DNA from: Planctomycetaceae bacterium | GTDB lineage: Bacteria > Planctomycetota > Phycisphaerae > UBA1845 > UTPLA1 | Length of the DNA stretch: 64,000 nt | Direction of reading: 5' to 3' | Assembly: GCA_006969385.1 (NCBI GenBank) | Contig: CP030884.1 | Location: forward strand, 1,922,001 to 1,986,000 | Shown here: one piece after another, positions 32,985-42,765 of the stretch | How positions within the stretch are numbered: position 1 is the stretch's first letter | Layout of the letters: every line of letters begins with the position of its first letter | Translations under genes and position numbers: made by a program | The notes under the pieces: model-generated | What the model saw: only the letters and a program-made list of their open reading frames with translations | The model's database searches: none | What the model was told of the DNA's origin: nothing

Positions 32985-35336
32985 ATGACGCGACGAACGC
33001 TGATTATCGTTGGGCTCCTCACGATCGCGACGGCGTTGCCCGCCCGAGCGGCGGTCGAGGCGCGGTTGGTGCGCGTCGGTCTCTTTGCCGGTGGCCAGAA
33101 CTCCGCCCGTCGCGGCTGCATGAGTTTCGCGGAAGTCGAACTGCGCAACCGCGGCGCCGAGCCATTCAACGGCGACCTGCGGCTGAGCGAGATCGACCGC
33201 GATGGCGACGTCGTCGTGTCGGTGCTCGAAAGCGTCGTGGTCGAGCCCGACAACACGTGGAAATCCTTCGAAATTTATTTCATGCCCAACACGCGCTTTT
33301 CGCGCGCACCGGGCCTGACGATCCGCCTTTACGATGACGACGGCGCGCTGGTCGATTTTTATTCCGACGCCGGTGTGCCGCTGCGCCAGTTGGATGTCGG
33401 CAGCATTTTGGATGAGCCGCCCCCCGAGCATTTGTTGATCGGGGTTCTCACCGATCAAGGCCTGCCGCCACAGGTCACGTTTATTGCGAACAGTCGTTAC
33501 GAATCTCAAAAAACGTATTTCAACGAGCGGCACGTGCGCGCCTTCTCGCCGCGCGAGTTGCCGACGCGTGGTAGCGGTCTCGATGCGTTGGATGTGCTTA
33601 TTTGGCGTGATGCCGATCCGTCGGCATTGCGACCGAGCCAAGTCGAAGCCATGCGCGATTGGGTCGAGCGCGGCGGTCGTTTGCTGATCACCGTGGCGAG
33701 CCATTGGCAGAAGTTTCAGGGTAATCCGGCGGGCGATCTGATCGGCATGGAGTTCACCGGCGTGGAGGAAACGGCCAACGCCGACCGTTTCTTCGATGTG
33801 CTCGCGCGCGAGTATCTGCGCGAAGATTACCAGAAGCATTACGACCGCAATCCGTTGACGCGCTGCCTCGTCGATGTGGGCAACGATTGCAAACCCTTCC
33901 CCGCCGATCATCACGAGAAGCAAGCGTTCTTCTTTCGTCGCGAGCTGGGCCGCGGTTGGATCATCGTCAGCACGGCGCTGTTGACCGACCTGATTCCGGC
34001 ACCGTCGCAAAAGGCGTTGAAGGGTTCGTCGGAATCCGCCGAGCGCGACCGCGAAAGCTACGGCGATGTGATCGATCGCTTCGTCGCGCGCACGTTGCTC
34101 GGCCTCCCGCGCGCCCGCCCGACGGACGTGCAAGGCAATATGTTACTTGGGGATAACAATAACCTGTTCGCTCAGGTCTTGCGGCAAATCGGTTTCAGCG
34201 GTGTTACGGCGGCATATTTGTTCTTCGCGATTGCCTTCGCCGCGCTGTACACGTTTGTGGCGACCTTCGGCACGTACCTTTATTTGCGCAAGAAAGATCT
34301 TACGCGTCATAGCTGGCTCGTCTTTACCGTTGCCGGGTTTGTCGGCACGTTCATTGGCACCGGCATGGTCTGGGTGTTGCGCGGTTTCAGTACGCAAGTG
34401 GCCCAAACCGGCGTCGTCGATGCGTATGCCAACAACAATTATGGTTACGGCACATTCCTGTTCGGGGTAAAGGCCCACGAATATACGCAACTCGATGTGC
34501 GTCTTCCGGTCGGATATGAAGCTGCCAACCGCGACCACGGCCCAATTGCGGTCTTACCGACATTGCCGACGGGCAACTTCTCTGAATCGACCTTTAGCGC
34601 CACCGACAAATACCGGCACGCCCAAGCGGCCACGGCGCTGCAAGCTGTGCCCGTCCGCGCCACGCTGAAAGAGTTCATCGGCGAATGGCACGGTGAGTTG
34701 GGCGGCTCGTTTGATGCCCGGCTGATTTACGATACCGGCGAACGAAAATTCACCGAAGACTGCTTTCTGCGTAACAACCTGGGCTTCGAGTTGCGCGACT
34801 GCTATCTGCTTTACGTCGATCAACTCGTCGCCGGCAGCGGTAACATCGATACCATCGGCGTGCCCATCGGCAATCTCGCCGAAACCGGCGATAAGGCGAT
34901 TCTGCAGGGGCAGGCGTTCTTCGATAAGCTGTACCTTTCGGACAAGCTCGATCCCGACGGCAACCCCAAGTTGCGTAATACCATCGACTTGTCGGTGACC
35001 GAGCTACTCAAGAAGTGTCGCAACGACTCGAACTGGGGCCTCACCGGCCCGGCGGTGCAGGATCGGCGGCAGGATATCAAGGTCGATCAAATCCACGCGC
35101 CGTATTTGTTGCTCTCGTTCTTTAATCTTCAGAAGGATTTTGAACGAACGGCTCTCTACAAACAGTCGCTGGCGCGCGGCTGGGATTGCAGCCATCGCCT
35201 CACGGAAAATCTGGCCATGGTTGTCGGCTTCGCCCGCACACCGCCCAAGGCGCGGTTGGAAATCGACCGCATCGCCGAAACGCCCGGCAGTTCGCTAACG
35301 CTATATCGCTTTCTGATACCGGTGGAGCGCCGTTAG
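32985..35336 (+). CDS. Large envelope protein with amidotransferase-like domain, partner of an ABC module
   Basis: A 783-residue protein. A signal peptide (LIIVGLLTIATALPARA) leads into a beta-rich domain (about 25-140), then a class I glutamine-amidotransferase-like region, as in gliding-type auxiliary proteins (LIGVLTDQG, LDVLIWRDADPSALRPSQVEAMRDWVERGGRLLIT). Its nucleophile Cys is not seen. About three transmembrane helices follow at 395-475, then a beta-rich C-terminal half. Its neighbours are an ABC ATPase, a helical secreted protein and an ABC-2 permease. This order recurs in planctomycete genomes. The protein probably acts at the membrane with the transporter; its role is unclear. Confidence 0.76.
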   Translation: MTRRTLIIVGLLTIATALPARAAVEARLVRVGLFAGGQNSARRGCMSFAEVELRNRGAEPFNGDLRLSEIDRDGDVVVSVLESVVVEPDNTWKSFEIYFMPNTRFSRAPGLTIRLYDDDGALVDFYSDAGVPLRQLDVGSILDEPPPEHLLIGVLTDQGLPPQVTFIANSRYESQKTYFNERHVRAFSPRELPTRGSGLDALDVLIWRDADPSALRPSQVEAMRDWVERGGRLLITVASHWQKFQGNPAGDLIGMEFTGVEETANADRFFDVLAREYLREDYQKHYDRNPLTRCLVDVGNDCKPFPADHHEKQAFFFRRELGRGWIIVSTALLTDLIPAPSQKALKGSSESAERDRESYGDVIDRFVARTLLGLPRARPTDVQGNMLLGDNNNLFAQVLRQIGFSGVTAAYLFFAIAFAALYTFVATFGTYLYLRKKDLTRHSWLVFTVAGFVGTFIGTGMVWVLRGFSTQVAQTGVVDAYANNNYGYGTFLFGVKAHEYTQLDVRLPVGYEAANRDHGPIAVLPTLPTGNFSESTFSATDKYRHAQAATALQAVPVRATLKEFIGEWHGELGGSFDARLIYDTGERKFTEDCFLRNNLGFELRDCYLLYVDQLVAGSGNIDTIGVPIGNLAETGDKAILQGQAFFDKLYLSDKLDPDGNPKLRNTIDLSVTELLKKCRNDSNWGLTGPAVQDRRQDIKVDQIHAPYLLLSFFNLQKDFERTALYKQSLARGWDCSHRLTENLAMVVGFARTPPKARLEIDRIAETPGSSLTLYRFLIPVERR

Positions 35337-35366
35337 TCGGCCCAGCCATTAAAGGACGTATCCCGC

Positions 35367-36296
35367 GTGATCATCCAAACGATCAATCTAACCAAACGCT
35401 ACGGCAAACTCGCCGCGCTGAAGAACCTGCACCTCACCATCGAAGAGGGTGAGTGCTTCGGTTACATCGGCCCCAACGGCGCCGGCAAGACGACGACGAT
35501 TCGCATTCTCGCCACGCTACTGCAACCGACTTGGGGCGAAGCGCGCGTCTGCGGTCATACCGTCGGGTATGAGTCGCGTCTGATTCGACCGTTGATCGGC
35601 TACGTGCCGGACTTTTTCGGTGCTTACGAAGACATGGTCGTGCAGGAATACCTCGAATTCTTCGCGGCGTCTTACAACATTCAAGGCGACCAGCGCAAAC
35701 GCGTGGTGGGCGATGTGTTGGAGTTGACGGACCTCAGCTATAAGCGCGACGCGTTGGTCGACGGCTTATCGCGCGGCATGAAGCAGCGCTTGAGCGTCGC
35801 ACGCGTCTTGCTACACGACCCGAAGGTTCTGTTCCTCGATGAGCCCGCGTCCGGTCTCGACCCGCGGGCGCGTATCGAAATGCGCGAGCTGCTCAAAGAA
35901 CTGCGCCGCATGGGCAAGACGATCATCATCAGCTCGCACATTCTGCACGAATTGGCCGAACTCTGTACCACCGTCGGCATCATCGAACGCGGCGACCTGC
36001 TGTTTAAGGGCACCATCGATGAAATCGTGGCCCAAACGCGCATGGGCACGATCGTTGAAGTACGCGTTGGCCCCCAGCAGGATGCCGCCGAGCGCGTGCT
36101 CAAAGCGCTGCCCAAGGTTGAGCAGGTCAAGCAGGATGACGGACGATTGTTGGTCGAACTCACCGACGATATCCACGATTTCGGCTTTTTGGCCAAGGCG
36201 CTATTGGAAAACGGCCTGCCGCTCAAGGCCCTCAACGAGGAGCAGGTCAACCTCGAAACCGCGTTTATGCGGTTCACCAAGGGAATCGTACAGTAA
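35367..36296 (+). CDS. ABC transporter ATP-binding protein (GldA/CcmA-like)
   Basis: A 309-residue protein from a GTG start. All motifs are present: Walker A GPNGAGKTTT, Q-loop region, signature GLSRGMKQRLSV, Walker B VLFLDEPASGLDP and switch SSHILHELAEL. The C-terminal 80 residues (VRVGPQQDAAERVLKALPKVEQV) form the small domain typical of ABC-2 exporter ATPases. It powers export with the permease at 37521. Confidence 0.95.
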   Translation: MIIQTINLTKRYGKLAALKNLHLTIEEGECFGYIGPNGAGKTTTIRILATLLQPTWGEARVCGHTVGYESRLIRPLIGYVPDFFGAYEDMVVQEYLEFFAASYNIQGDQRKRVVGDVLELTDLSYKRDALVDGLSRGMKQRLSVARVLLHDPKVLFLDEPASGLDPRARIEMRELLKELRRMGKTIIISSHILHELAELCTTVGIIERGDLLFKGTIDEIVAQTRMGTIVEVRVGPQQDAAERVLKALPKVEQVKQDDGRLLVELTDDIHDFGFLAKALLENGLPLKALNEEQVNLETAFMRFTKGIVQ

Positions 36297-36365
36297 GACG
36301 CACGTCGATATTGCGTTGTAAAGACTATCTGGAGGCGGCGCCCGTTCAATCCGCGTCGAAAGTGA

Positions 36366-37490
36366 ATGACGAAACCACAACGCATTGCGGTCGTACTTTT
36401 CGCAACCATCGGTCTATTGCCACTCACAGTGTGGGCGCAGAACGAAGGCGTGGAAGCGGCTGAAGAAATCTTCCGGGCCGATGCCGCCGAGTCGGCGGAA
36501 AAAAGCGAGAAGATCGATCCCGAGCTATACGAACGGCCGACTTCGATGGGCGTGCGCTTCACGCCGGCGATCGCGCGGGCGATGACCTATCGCATGACCG
36601 AGCAGATGAAGCAGCGCTACGAATTGGAAGACGAACAGGTCGAAAAGATTCGTACGGCGGTCACACAAAACCTGATGGAGTTGGCCCACGAGAATGAAGA
36701 GATGGGGCAGGACCTCATCGAATCGATGATGGCTTCGATGATTTCGAACGAAGGCTCTTTCAAAAAAGAAGACGCCGTCGAATTCGGTAAGAAAATGTCG
36801 CCCTTCATTCCCAAGCTGCGCGAGTTCTTCACCGACTCGGCCAAAGACATCGGCAAAGTGATGACGCTCAAACAGCGGCTGCGCTACACCGCCGATATGA
36901 CGGCGTTAACGGCGGGCCTTACTGTTTTCGAAAAGCGTATGAACGATTGGCGCGACGGCAAAGTCAAGGAAGGGGCCAATCCCTTTTTCGATGCGCCCGG
37001 CGGCGGCGAGGATGACGACGCGGACGAAAACGCAGACCCCAACGAAACCAAAGAGATGCGCCGCGCCCGCCAAGGCGTGGAGCGCAGCATCCGCTGGCAG
37101 ATCAATTATACGGAAGATTGGGAGCGCTACGTCACCAACGCCGCCGTGTATTACGACTTTGACGAGGAACAACAAACGGCTGCCAACGGCATTCTCGATG
37201 CCTGCAAGAAAAAGGCCGAGCGCGTACAGACCGACGAGTGGTGGGCGCGGCTCAAGCAAAATCGAATTGCCGCGCGGCTCAATCGGTCGCTCGATTCCAA
37301 ATACTCGCAAGGGCCGGTGGATTTCCAACTCGATCAGGCTTTCGAGAGAATGAAGCAACCATTGGAAGATATCACGATCGACCTCAAGAAGCGCATCGAG
37401 CGCTTGCCGACCACGCGTCAGCGTCTGCAAGCGCGCCGCCGCGTCGAAGAACTCATGCAGGAAAAGGGCCTCGACGCGTTGCCGTTGTAA
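36366..37490 (+). CDS. Secreted helical protein between ABC genes
   Basis: A 374-residue protein. The signal peptide IAVVLFATIGLLPLTVWAQ is cut after AQ or near it. The rest is almost wholly charged helix (Glu, Lys, Arg rich; e.g. ELEDEQVEKIRTAVTQ), with a short acidic low-complexity part (GGGEDDDADENADPNET). No known domain is seen. Its place between the ATPase and the permease suggests a periplasmic partner of the exporter. Confidence 0.74.
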   Translation: MTKPQRIAVVLFATIGLLPLTVWAQNEGVEAAEEIFRADAAESAEKSEKIDPELYERPTSMGVRFTPAIARAMTYRMTEQMKQRYELEDEQVEKIRTAVTQNLMELAHENEEMGQDLIESMMASMISNEGSFKKEDAVEFGKKMSPFIPKLREFFTDSAKDIGKVMTLKQRLRYTADMTALTAGLTVFEKRMNDWRDGKVKEGANPFFDAPGGGEDDDADENADPNETKEMRRARQGVERSIRWQINYTEDWERYVTNAAVYYDFDEEQQTAANGILDACKKKAERVQTDEWWARLKQNRIAARLNRSLDSKYSQGPVDFQLDQAFERMKQPLEDITIDLKKRIERLPTTRQRLQARRRVEELMQEKGLDALPL

Positions 37491-37520
37491 CCGCGGAGCG
37501 CCGAGCAAGGAGTGGGCTGA

Positions 37521-39428
37521 ATGAATGCGGTATTGCGCGATCTGGGGATCTGGTTCTGGCGGTTGATCCCCAATAATCCGATCCTGGTGCGCGTGGTGCA
37601 ATCGGGCGGACGGCGCACGCGCCACCTTTGGATTCGCGTGATTTATCTTGCGGTGTTGGCAGTCGTCGCCATTTTTGGCGTTTTGGGCATGCAAGGCGCG
37701 GGCTCGCAAGGTTCGCTCGCCGAGTTTGCCAAAAAAGCCGCCGACATGTTCAAGTATCTCTCGCTGATCCAACTGGCCATGGTCAGCATCCTCGCGCCGG
37801 TCTTCGCCGCCTCAGCGATTACCCAAGAAAAAGATTCGCAGACGTATAACATTCTCCTGTCCACGCCGCTCACCAACGGCCAAATCGTTTTGGGGTCGCT
37901 GCTGAGCCGACTCTTTTTTGTTTTCGCATTGCTGCTCGCGTCGATTCCACTTTTTTGCATCATCATGGTGTATGGCGGTGTAACCGGTGACAAAATCGGT
38001 TTATCGATGGGCCTTGCCGCGGCGACGGCGCTGTTGACCGGCTCGATTGCGATTTCGATCAGCGTTATCAAAATCGGTACCGGTCGCACCATCTTCACCT
38101 TTTACCTCGCGATTGCGATTTATCTCATCACGGTGTACGCGCTCGGGTCGTGGTCGTTGCTAATCCCGCCCGAAGCGCTCAGCGCTCCGGGCCGCATCGA
38201 GCGCATGAGTTGGCTCGCCGCCTTTCATCCATTCCTCGCGTTGAACGTCGTGCTCGGCGAAACCCCCGCGCCCGAGATCGAAACCGTCGCGCGCTACGGC
38301 TTTATCGCGAAGTATTTATTGGCGTTTCCGCAGTATTGCTACATCGGTCTCAGCGTCGTGATTTCGGGCGTGCTGTTGGCGACCAGCTTCGGCTTCGTGC
38401 GGCGCAGCGCTCTCGAAGGTGAACCCACGCTCCTATCGCGCATCTTCCGCGGAAAGGCGATGGGGGCGGGCAGTTCCGTTAATGAAGCTCAGGATGACGA
38501 CGACCCCAACCAACCCGCCGTCGACGCACGCAGCCATCCGCCGCGTACGGTTAGCAAGAACCCCATCGCCTGGCGCGAGTCGGTCACCAGCGCGTCATCC
38601 ACCGGCGGTAAGGCGTCGCGCATTTTTCTGATGGCGTCCGGCGTATTGGTCGGAATTGTGCTGCTGATCGCGTACTTGCAAAAATGGTTAACCATCGCCG
38701 ATACGCGCGTGGCTTTGTTCGGCGTTGTGGCCGTTGAGTTCGGCATTACGCTGTTCGTCGCGACGACGGCCGCCGCAACGTCGATGACGCGCGAGAAAGA
38801 ATCCAACACCATTGAATTGTTACTCGCCACGCCATTGACCAGTCGCGACATCATCACCGGCAAAACCTGGGGCTTGGTGCGCGGTGCCGGCCCGATGCTG
38901 CTCGTCCCGTATCTTACGGTGATGTTGTTCGTAATCGTCGATCTAATCGGCAGGCTGGGCGGCTCGGGTCGTGAGAACGTGGTAAACCCCGAAGCGCTGT
39001 TGATGTTGCCGACGACGTTCCTCGCCTTCACCGCCTTCTGCGCCATGATCGGCCTGAATTACTCGATCAAAAACAAACGCACGATGGGCGCTGTGTTCAC
39101 CAGTATGGGCATCGTCATCGCCGTTATCGCTGGTCTATCGACATGTGCCTATTCGGTAAAAGGTTCGAGCGACGGCGCAGCGCTAACGGCCGCCTTCATG
39201 CCGCTCGGCCCGGTGACATCCTGCATGATTTCGTTGGCACCCAAGATGGCGCTGGAAGATGCGATGGTCACCACCTTCGGTCAGCCCACGGTTAACTACA
39301 CGACCTGCCGCCTCGTCGCGTTCATCTCGGCATTCGTCGCGGCGTTGATTTATTTTCTGATCGGCATCTATCTGCGCAACAGCATGGTGCGCTCGTTCGA
39401 TATGACGATTCGGAAGCAGATGGCGTGA
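37521..39428 (+). CDS. ABC-2-type permease, two tandem halves
   Basis: A 635-residue protein with two blocks of six or so transmembrane segments, separated by a long loop rich in Asp and Pro at about 310-350. Each half holds the ABC-2 hallmark: ITQEKDSQTYNILLSTPLTNGQIVLG and MTREKESNTIELLLATPLTSRDIITGK. The two half-permease copies look like an internal duplication. AAGGAG lies 9 nt ahead of ATG 37521. It forms the exporter channel with the ATPase at 35367. Confidence 0.9.
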   Translation: MNAVLRDLGIWFWRLIPNNPILVRVVQSGGRRTRHLWIRVIYLAVLAVVAIFGVLGMQGAGSQGSLAEFAKKAADMFKYLSLIQLAMVSILAPVFAASAITQEKDSQTYNILLSTPLTNGQIVLGSLLSRLFFVFALLLASIPLFCIIMVYGGVTGDKIGLSMGLAAATALLTGSIAISISVIKIGTGRTIFTFYLAIAIYLITVYALGSWSLLIPPEALSAPGRIERMSWLAAFHPFLALNVVLGETPAPEIETVARYGFIAKYLLAFPQYCYIGLSVVISGVLLATSFGFVRRSALEGEPTLLSRIFRGKAMGAGSSVNEAQDDDDPNQPAVDARSHPPRTVSKNPIAWRESVTSASSTGGKASRIFLMASGVLVGIVLLIAYLQKWLTIADTRVALFGVVAVEFGITLFVATTAAATSMTREKESNTIELLLATPLTSRDIITGKTWGLVRGAGPMLLVPYLTVMLFVIVDLIGRLGGSGRENVVNPEALLMLPTTFLAFTAFCAMIGLNYSIKNKRTMGAVFTSMGIVIAVIAGLSTCAYSVKGSSDGAALTAAFMPLGPVTSCMISLAPKMALEDAMVTTFGQPTVNYTTCRLVAFISAFVAALIYFLIGIYLRNSMVRSFDMTIRKQMA

Positions 39429-39494
39429 TAAACGTCGAAACTTCGGAACTTTTAATTACCGAGATGCCGTAGATCTTTACGGACAAAAAAACAC

Positions 39495-39523
39495 TTAGCC
39501 CACGGCCATTGGCCGTGGGCTAA
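39495..39523 (-). terminator. Rho-independent terminator, perfect 13-bp stem
   Basis: The arms 39495-39507 and 39511-39523 are perfectly complementary with a 3-nt loop. On the minus strand a T-run follows (GTGTTTTTTT). This fits termination of the glycine-rich gene that ends at 39581. It may also stop transcripts of the permease from the other side, although no T-run is found there. Confidence 0.82.
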
Positions 39524-39580
39524 ATGCCAGCGACCGTGGATGGTCTCGTGTTAGCGTCATTCTTGCGTGTGATACGCTCT

Positions 39581-40675
39581 TTATAACAAGCTCGTCGGGT
39601 CGAGTTCCGTCACCAATCCGAATCCATCTTGACCGTCGCCCGCTGCTTCGGGCGTGACGCTGCCCCCGTTGGGCACGTTGCCGCCGCGACCGCCGTCGCC
39701 GCCGGATGCGCCACCGCCGCCGCCCGCTTGGCGTGTGCCGCTCGTAACATCGGTGCTCGTGCCGCCCGCGCTACCGCCGCTAACGTCGACGGTGCCATCG
39801 TTCATCACCATCGGCGCGAGCATGTGCACGATGCCGCCACCGCCGCCACCGCTGGGGCCTTCGTTGCTGTCGCTGCTTTCGCCATCACCGCCGCGCGCCA
39901 TGATGTCACCATCGTTCACAATGGCCGTCATCGACGCCAGAACGATATGACCGCCGCCACCACCGCCGCCTGCGCCTGCGCCGCCGTCGGCCATCATCGC
40001 GGCGCCTGTCGCATTCGTAATGGTGCCCATTGCCAGAATGCGCACGCCGCCGCCGCCGGCGCTGCCGACGTTACTGGTTGTACTGCCGTCCGTGTCGTCG
40101 CCGCCCACCGCACCGCCGCCGCCGGCGACCACGCCGACGGTCAAAAGTTGTCGTGACTCGAATTCACTAATACCCTCGCCGCCTTGCCCTGCCAATGCGA
40201 AGACGGTGTTGTCGCTCAGCTCCCCAGCTTGGGCGGCGCGCGTGCCGATTCCCGAATCCGGTGCCGTGATCTGCGTCGACAAGTCGCCGCTCGTGCCCGG
40301 CCCGTCGAGCCCGGCAAAGCCGCCGTCGGCTGAGGTGCGCACCAATAGCGTTCCGTAGTTGGTAACATCGCCGGTGACGCGAATGGTCATGCCACTCGGC
40401 ACCGTCAGCGTGACACCGTCTTCGATCGTTAGGCTCGCGAATTGCAGATTGGTGGGGGCCGTCGCGTCGTCATTCCAGTTTTCATCGCTGCTGACGACCT
40501 TGTCGCCGGCGGAGCCATCGCCATAGACGCGCAGGCTGCCGTCGGTCCCGTCCATTCCATCCATCCCCGGCGGGCCCATCATGCCGGTGCCGGATACGCA
40601 TTGGCCGCCGGTTAAACAAACGAGACCGACGATAAGACTGAGATACACGAATAGGATCTGAGTAACGGATTTCAT
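39581..40675 (-). CDS. Secreted glycine-rich protein with collagen-like start
   Basis: The ATG at 40675 gives 364 residues; the frame continues to 41296 but the upstream part overlaps psd. A signal peptide (ILFVYLSLIVGLVCLTGG) is followed by a short Gly-Pro-x collagen-like stretch (GPPGMDGMDGTDG). The middle has beta-like strands (SLTIEDGVTLTVPSGMTIRV, TNYGTLLVR). The last 200 residues are glycine-rich with repeated GGGGGG and AGGGGGASGGDG blocks. It resembles surface or adhesin-like proteins. No anchor is seen; Cys near the signal end does not match a standard lipobox. Confidence 0.75.
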   Translation of the reverse strand: MKSVTQILFVYLSLIVGLVCLTGGQCVSGTGMMGPPGMDGMDGTDGSLRVYGDGSAGDKVVSSDENWNDDATAPTNLQFASLTIEDGVTLTVPSGMTIRVTGDVTNYGTLLVRTSADGGFAGLDGPGTSGDLSTQITAPDSGIGTRAAQAGELSDNTVFALAGQGGEGISEFESRQLLTVGVVAGGGGAVGGDDTDGSTTSNVGSAGGGGVRILAMGTITNATGAAMMADGGAGAGGGGGGGHIVLASMTAIVNDGDIMARGGDGESSDSNEGPSGGGGGGIVHMLAPMVMNDGTVDVSGGSAGGTSTDVTSGTRQAGGGGGASGGDGGRGGNVPNGGSVTPEAAGDGQDGFGLVTELDPTSLL

Positions 40676-40943
40676 GACGGATTCTCTTCTGCAGGCGCGA
40701 GGCGGCGTTTCAAATTGCATTGGCGAGATCGTACAGGCGTTCATTATACCGAATCCTTCGCCAGATCGGTCGGTACCGTCCTTTACACGCACGACGACGT
40801 CCGACGGACCGTCGAATTTCGATCTTTTTTGACCGAAAGCGGGTTGCCCCCGATTATGCATCGCCCCGGCACTTGCGTGTCGACTTGTTAACCAAACCAA
40901 GCGGCTCCTAAATGGGTACGCGAAGATAAATCGTGGACAGCGA

Positions 40944-41633
40944 ATGAAAATCGCACGTGATGGATTTCGAGAAATCGGCTTGGCCCTGCTGCTATTGGGC
41001 CCATTGTTGGCGCTGGCGGTGTGGGCGGCAGTAACGCATTCGCCTTGGTGGTGGTTGGCGGCAATCGTGCCGGCGTTCTTTCTCGGCTTCACCTTTGCGT
41101 TTTTCCGCGACCCGCACCGCCTCATCCCGCAGGAGGACGGCATTATGGTGTCACCCGCCGACGGCACCATCACGCATGTCGAGCGTCTGCCCGCTACCGC
41201 AGAGATCGAAGAACCCGTTTGGCGTGTCAGTATTTTTTTGTCGGTCTTTAACGTGCACATCAATCGTGCGCCCTGCGCCGCGACGGTGAAAACCATCCAT
41301 TATTCGCCGGGCCGATATCTCGACGCCCGCGATCCCAACAGTGCCCGCGACAACGAGCAAAACGCGCTGGTGATGCAGACCGAAGCGGAAAGCGCAACGA
41401 TTCTCGTGCGACAGATCGCCGGCCTCATCGCCCGCCGTATCATCTGTCATGCGGGCGAAGGGAGCACGCTTCAACGCGGTGAGCGCTTCGGCATGATCAA
41501 GTTCGGCTCGCGCACCGATCTCGTGGTGCCGGTCGCGACCGGCTACGAACCTACGGTAGAAGTTGGTCAAAAGGTGCAAGGCGGCGCGACGGTCATGATG
41601 CGCAAGGCAAAGGTCGACGAAAGCGCGTTATGA
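40944..41633 (+). CDS. psd: Phosphatidylserine decarboxylase
   Basis: A 229-residue protein of the short type found in some bacteria and archaea. Two N-terminal membrane helices (LALLLLGPLLALAVWAAV and LAAIVPAFFLGFTFAFF) precede the catalytic domain. VSPADGTI, FLSVFNVHINRAP and HYSPGRYLDA are typical. The pyruvoyl-forming site is FGSRTD (Gly-Ser), so the chain should self-cleave there. It converts phosphatidylserine to phosphatidylethanolamine. Its stop overlaps the epimerase start (ATGA), so these two genes are coupled. Confidence 0.95.
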   Translation: MKIARDGFREIGLALLLLGPLLALAVWAAVTHSPWWWLAAIVPAFFLGFTFAFFRDPHRLIPQEDGIMVSPADGTITHVERLPATAEIEEPVWRVSIFLSVFNVHINRAPCAATVKTIHYSPGRYLDARDPNSARDNEQNALVMQTEAESATILVRQIAGLIARRIICHAGEGSTLQRGERFGMIKFGSRTDLVVPVATGYEPTVEVGQKVQGGATVMMRKAKVDESAL

Positions 41634-42628
41634 GCGAACGGGCACTCGTCACGGGCGGCGGCGGCTTCCTCGGTCGCGCCATTGTCGAACGTTTATTGAA
41701 ACGCGGCGCTTCGGTGCGGTCGATCGCGCGTGGTGATTATCCCGAGCTTCGAGCGCTTGGCGTTGAAACGATCCGAGCGGACTTGACCGATGCGACTTCC
41801 GTAACGAAGGCGTGCGAAGGCGTTGATGTTATCTTTCACGTGGCCGCCAAGGCCGGCGTGTGGGGGCCGTATCAGGATTATCATCAGGCAAACGTGATTG
41901 GCACCGAAATCGTACTTCAAGCCGCGCGCCAATGCGGTGTACCAAAACTCATCTATACCAGTTCGCCCAGCGTCGTGTTTCATCCGGGCGATTGCGAAGG
42001 CGAAGATGAATCGCTGCCGTATCCCGATTCGTATCTCACGGCTTACCCCGCAACCAAAGCCAAGGCCGAGCGCGCCGTCCTCGTCGCCAACAGCAACAAA
42101 CTCGCCACCGTCGCATTACGCCCGCATCTGATCTGGGGGCCGCGCGACAACCACCTCGTGCCGCGCATTCTGGAGCGCGCGAGCGCACTGCGACGCATCG
42201 GCGGCACCAATAAAAAGATCGACTCGGTCTATATCGATAACGCGGCCAATGCTCATTTGTGCGCGGCCGACCGTCTCGCGCCCGATGCGGTGTGCGCCGG
42301 CAAAGCATACTTCATCACCAATGGCGAACCCTGGCCGCTTTGGGATTTGGTCAACGCGATTCTTGCAGCGGGTGGTAAGCCGCCCGTTACCAAGTCGGTG
42401 CCCAAAGGCGTGGCGCTACTGGTTGCAACGATGCTTGAGATGACGTACGGCGCTGTGCGAATAAAGCGGGAACCGCGGCTCACGCGGTTTGTCGTGCACG
42501 AACTTTCGACTGCCCATTGGTTCGATATCTCCGCCGCGCGGCGCGATCTTGGTTATGAGCCGCAGATTTCGGTGGAGGCAGGTCTGAAAAGCCTCGCCGC
42601 GTGGCTGCACGACCATCCCATCCAATAA
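41630..42628 (+). CDS. NAD-dependent epimerase/3-beta-hydroxysteroid dehydrogenase-like
   Basis: A 332-residue short-chain dehydrogenase of the extended type. The NAD site is TGGGGFLGRAIVERLLKRG, the catalytic Tyr-Lys pair is YPATKAK, and a Ser lies at YTSSPSVV. The C-terminal segment IDSVYIDNAANAHLCAADRL looks like the 3-beta-HSD or nucleoside-diphosphate-sugar group. It overlaps psd by 4 nt. A role in lipid or sugar metabolism of the envelope is likely; the substrate is unknown. Confidence 0.9.
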   Translation: MSERALVTGGGGFLGRAIVERLLKRGASVRSIARGDYPELRALGVETIRADLTDATSVTKACEGVDVIFHVAAKAGVWGPYQDYHQANVIGTEIVLQAARQCGVPKLIYTSSPSVVFHPGDCEGEDESLPYPDSYLTAYPATKAKAERAVLVANSNKLATVALRPHLIWGPRDNHLVPRILERASALRRIGGTNKKIDSVYIDNAANAHLCAADRLAPDAVCAGKAYFITNGEPWPLWDLVNAILAAGGKPPVTKSVPKGVALLVATMLEMTYGAVRIKREPRLTRFVVHELSTAHWFDISAARRDLGYEPQISVEAGLKSLAAWLHDHPIQ

Positions 42629-42765
42629 TTTCAAACCAACTGCCGTATCGGACGTATGGTGAATGCTGCTGACGTCCTCCTTCCACGCAACCGGTTTGCC
42701 TGAATCGCTCATCGAATCGTAACTTGAAACTGGGGAAGCCAGTCTATCTGTAGGGAACGGGTGGT

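Noticed and set aside
40676..41296. N-terminal extension of the glycine-rich protein
   Set aside because: The frame is open, but it overlaps psd, and a signal peptide begins at ATG 40675.
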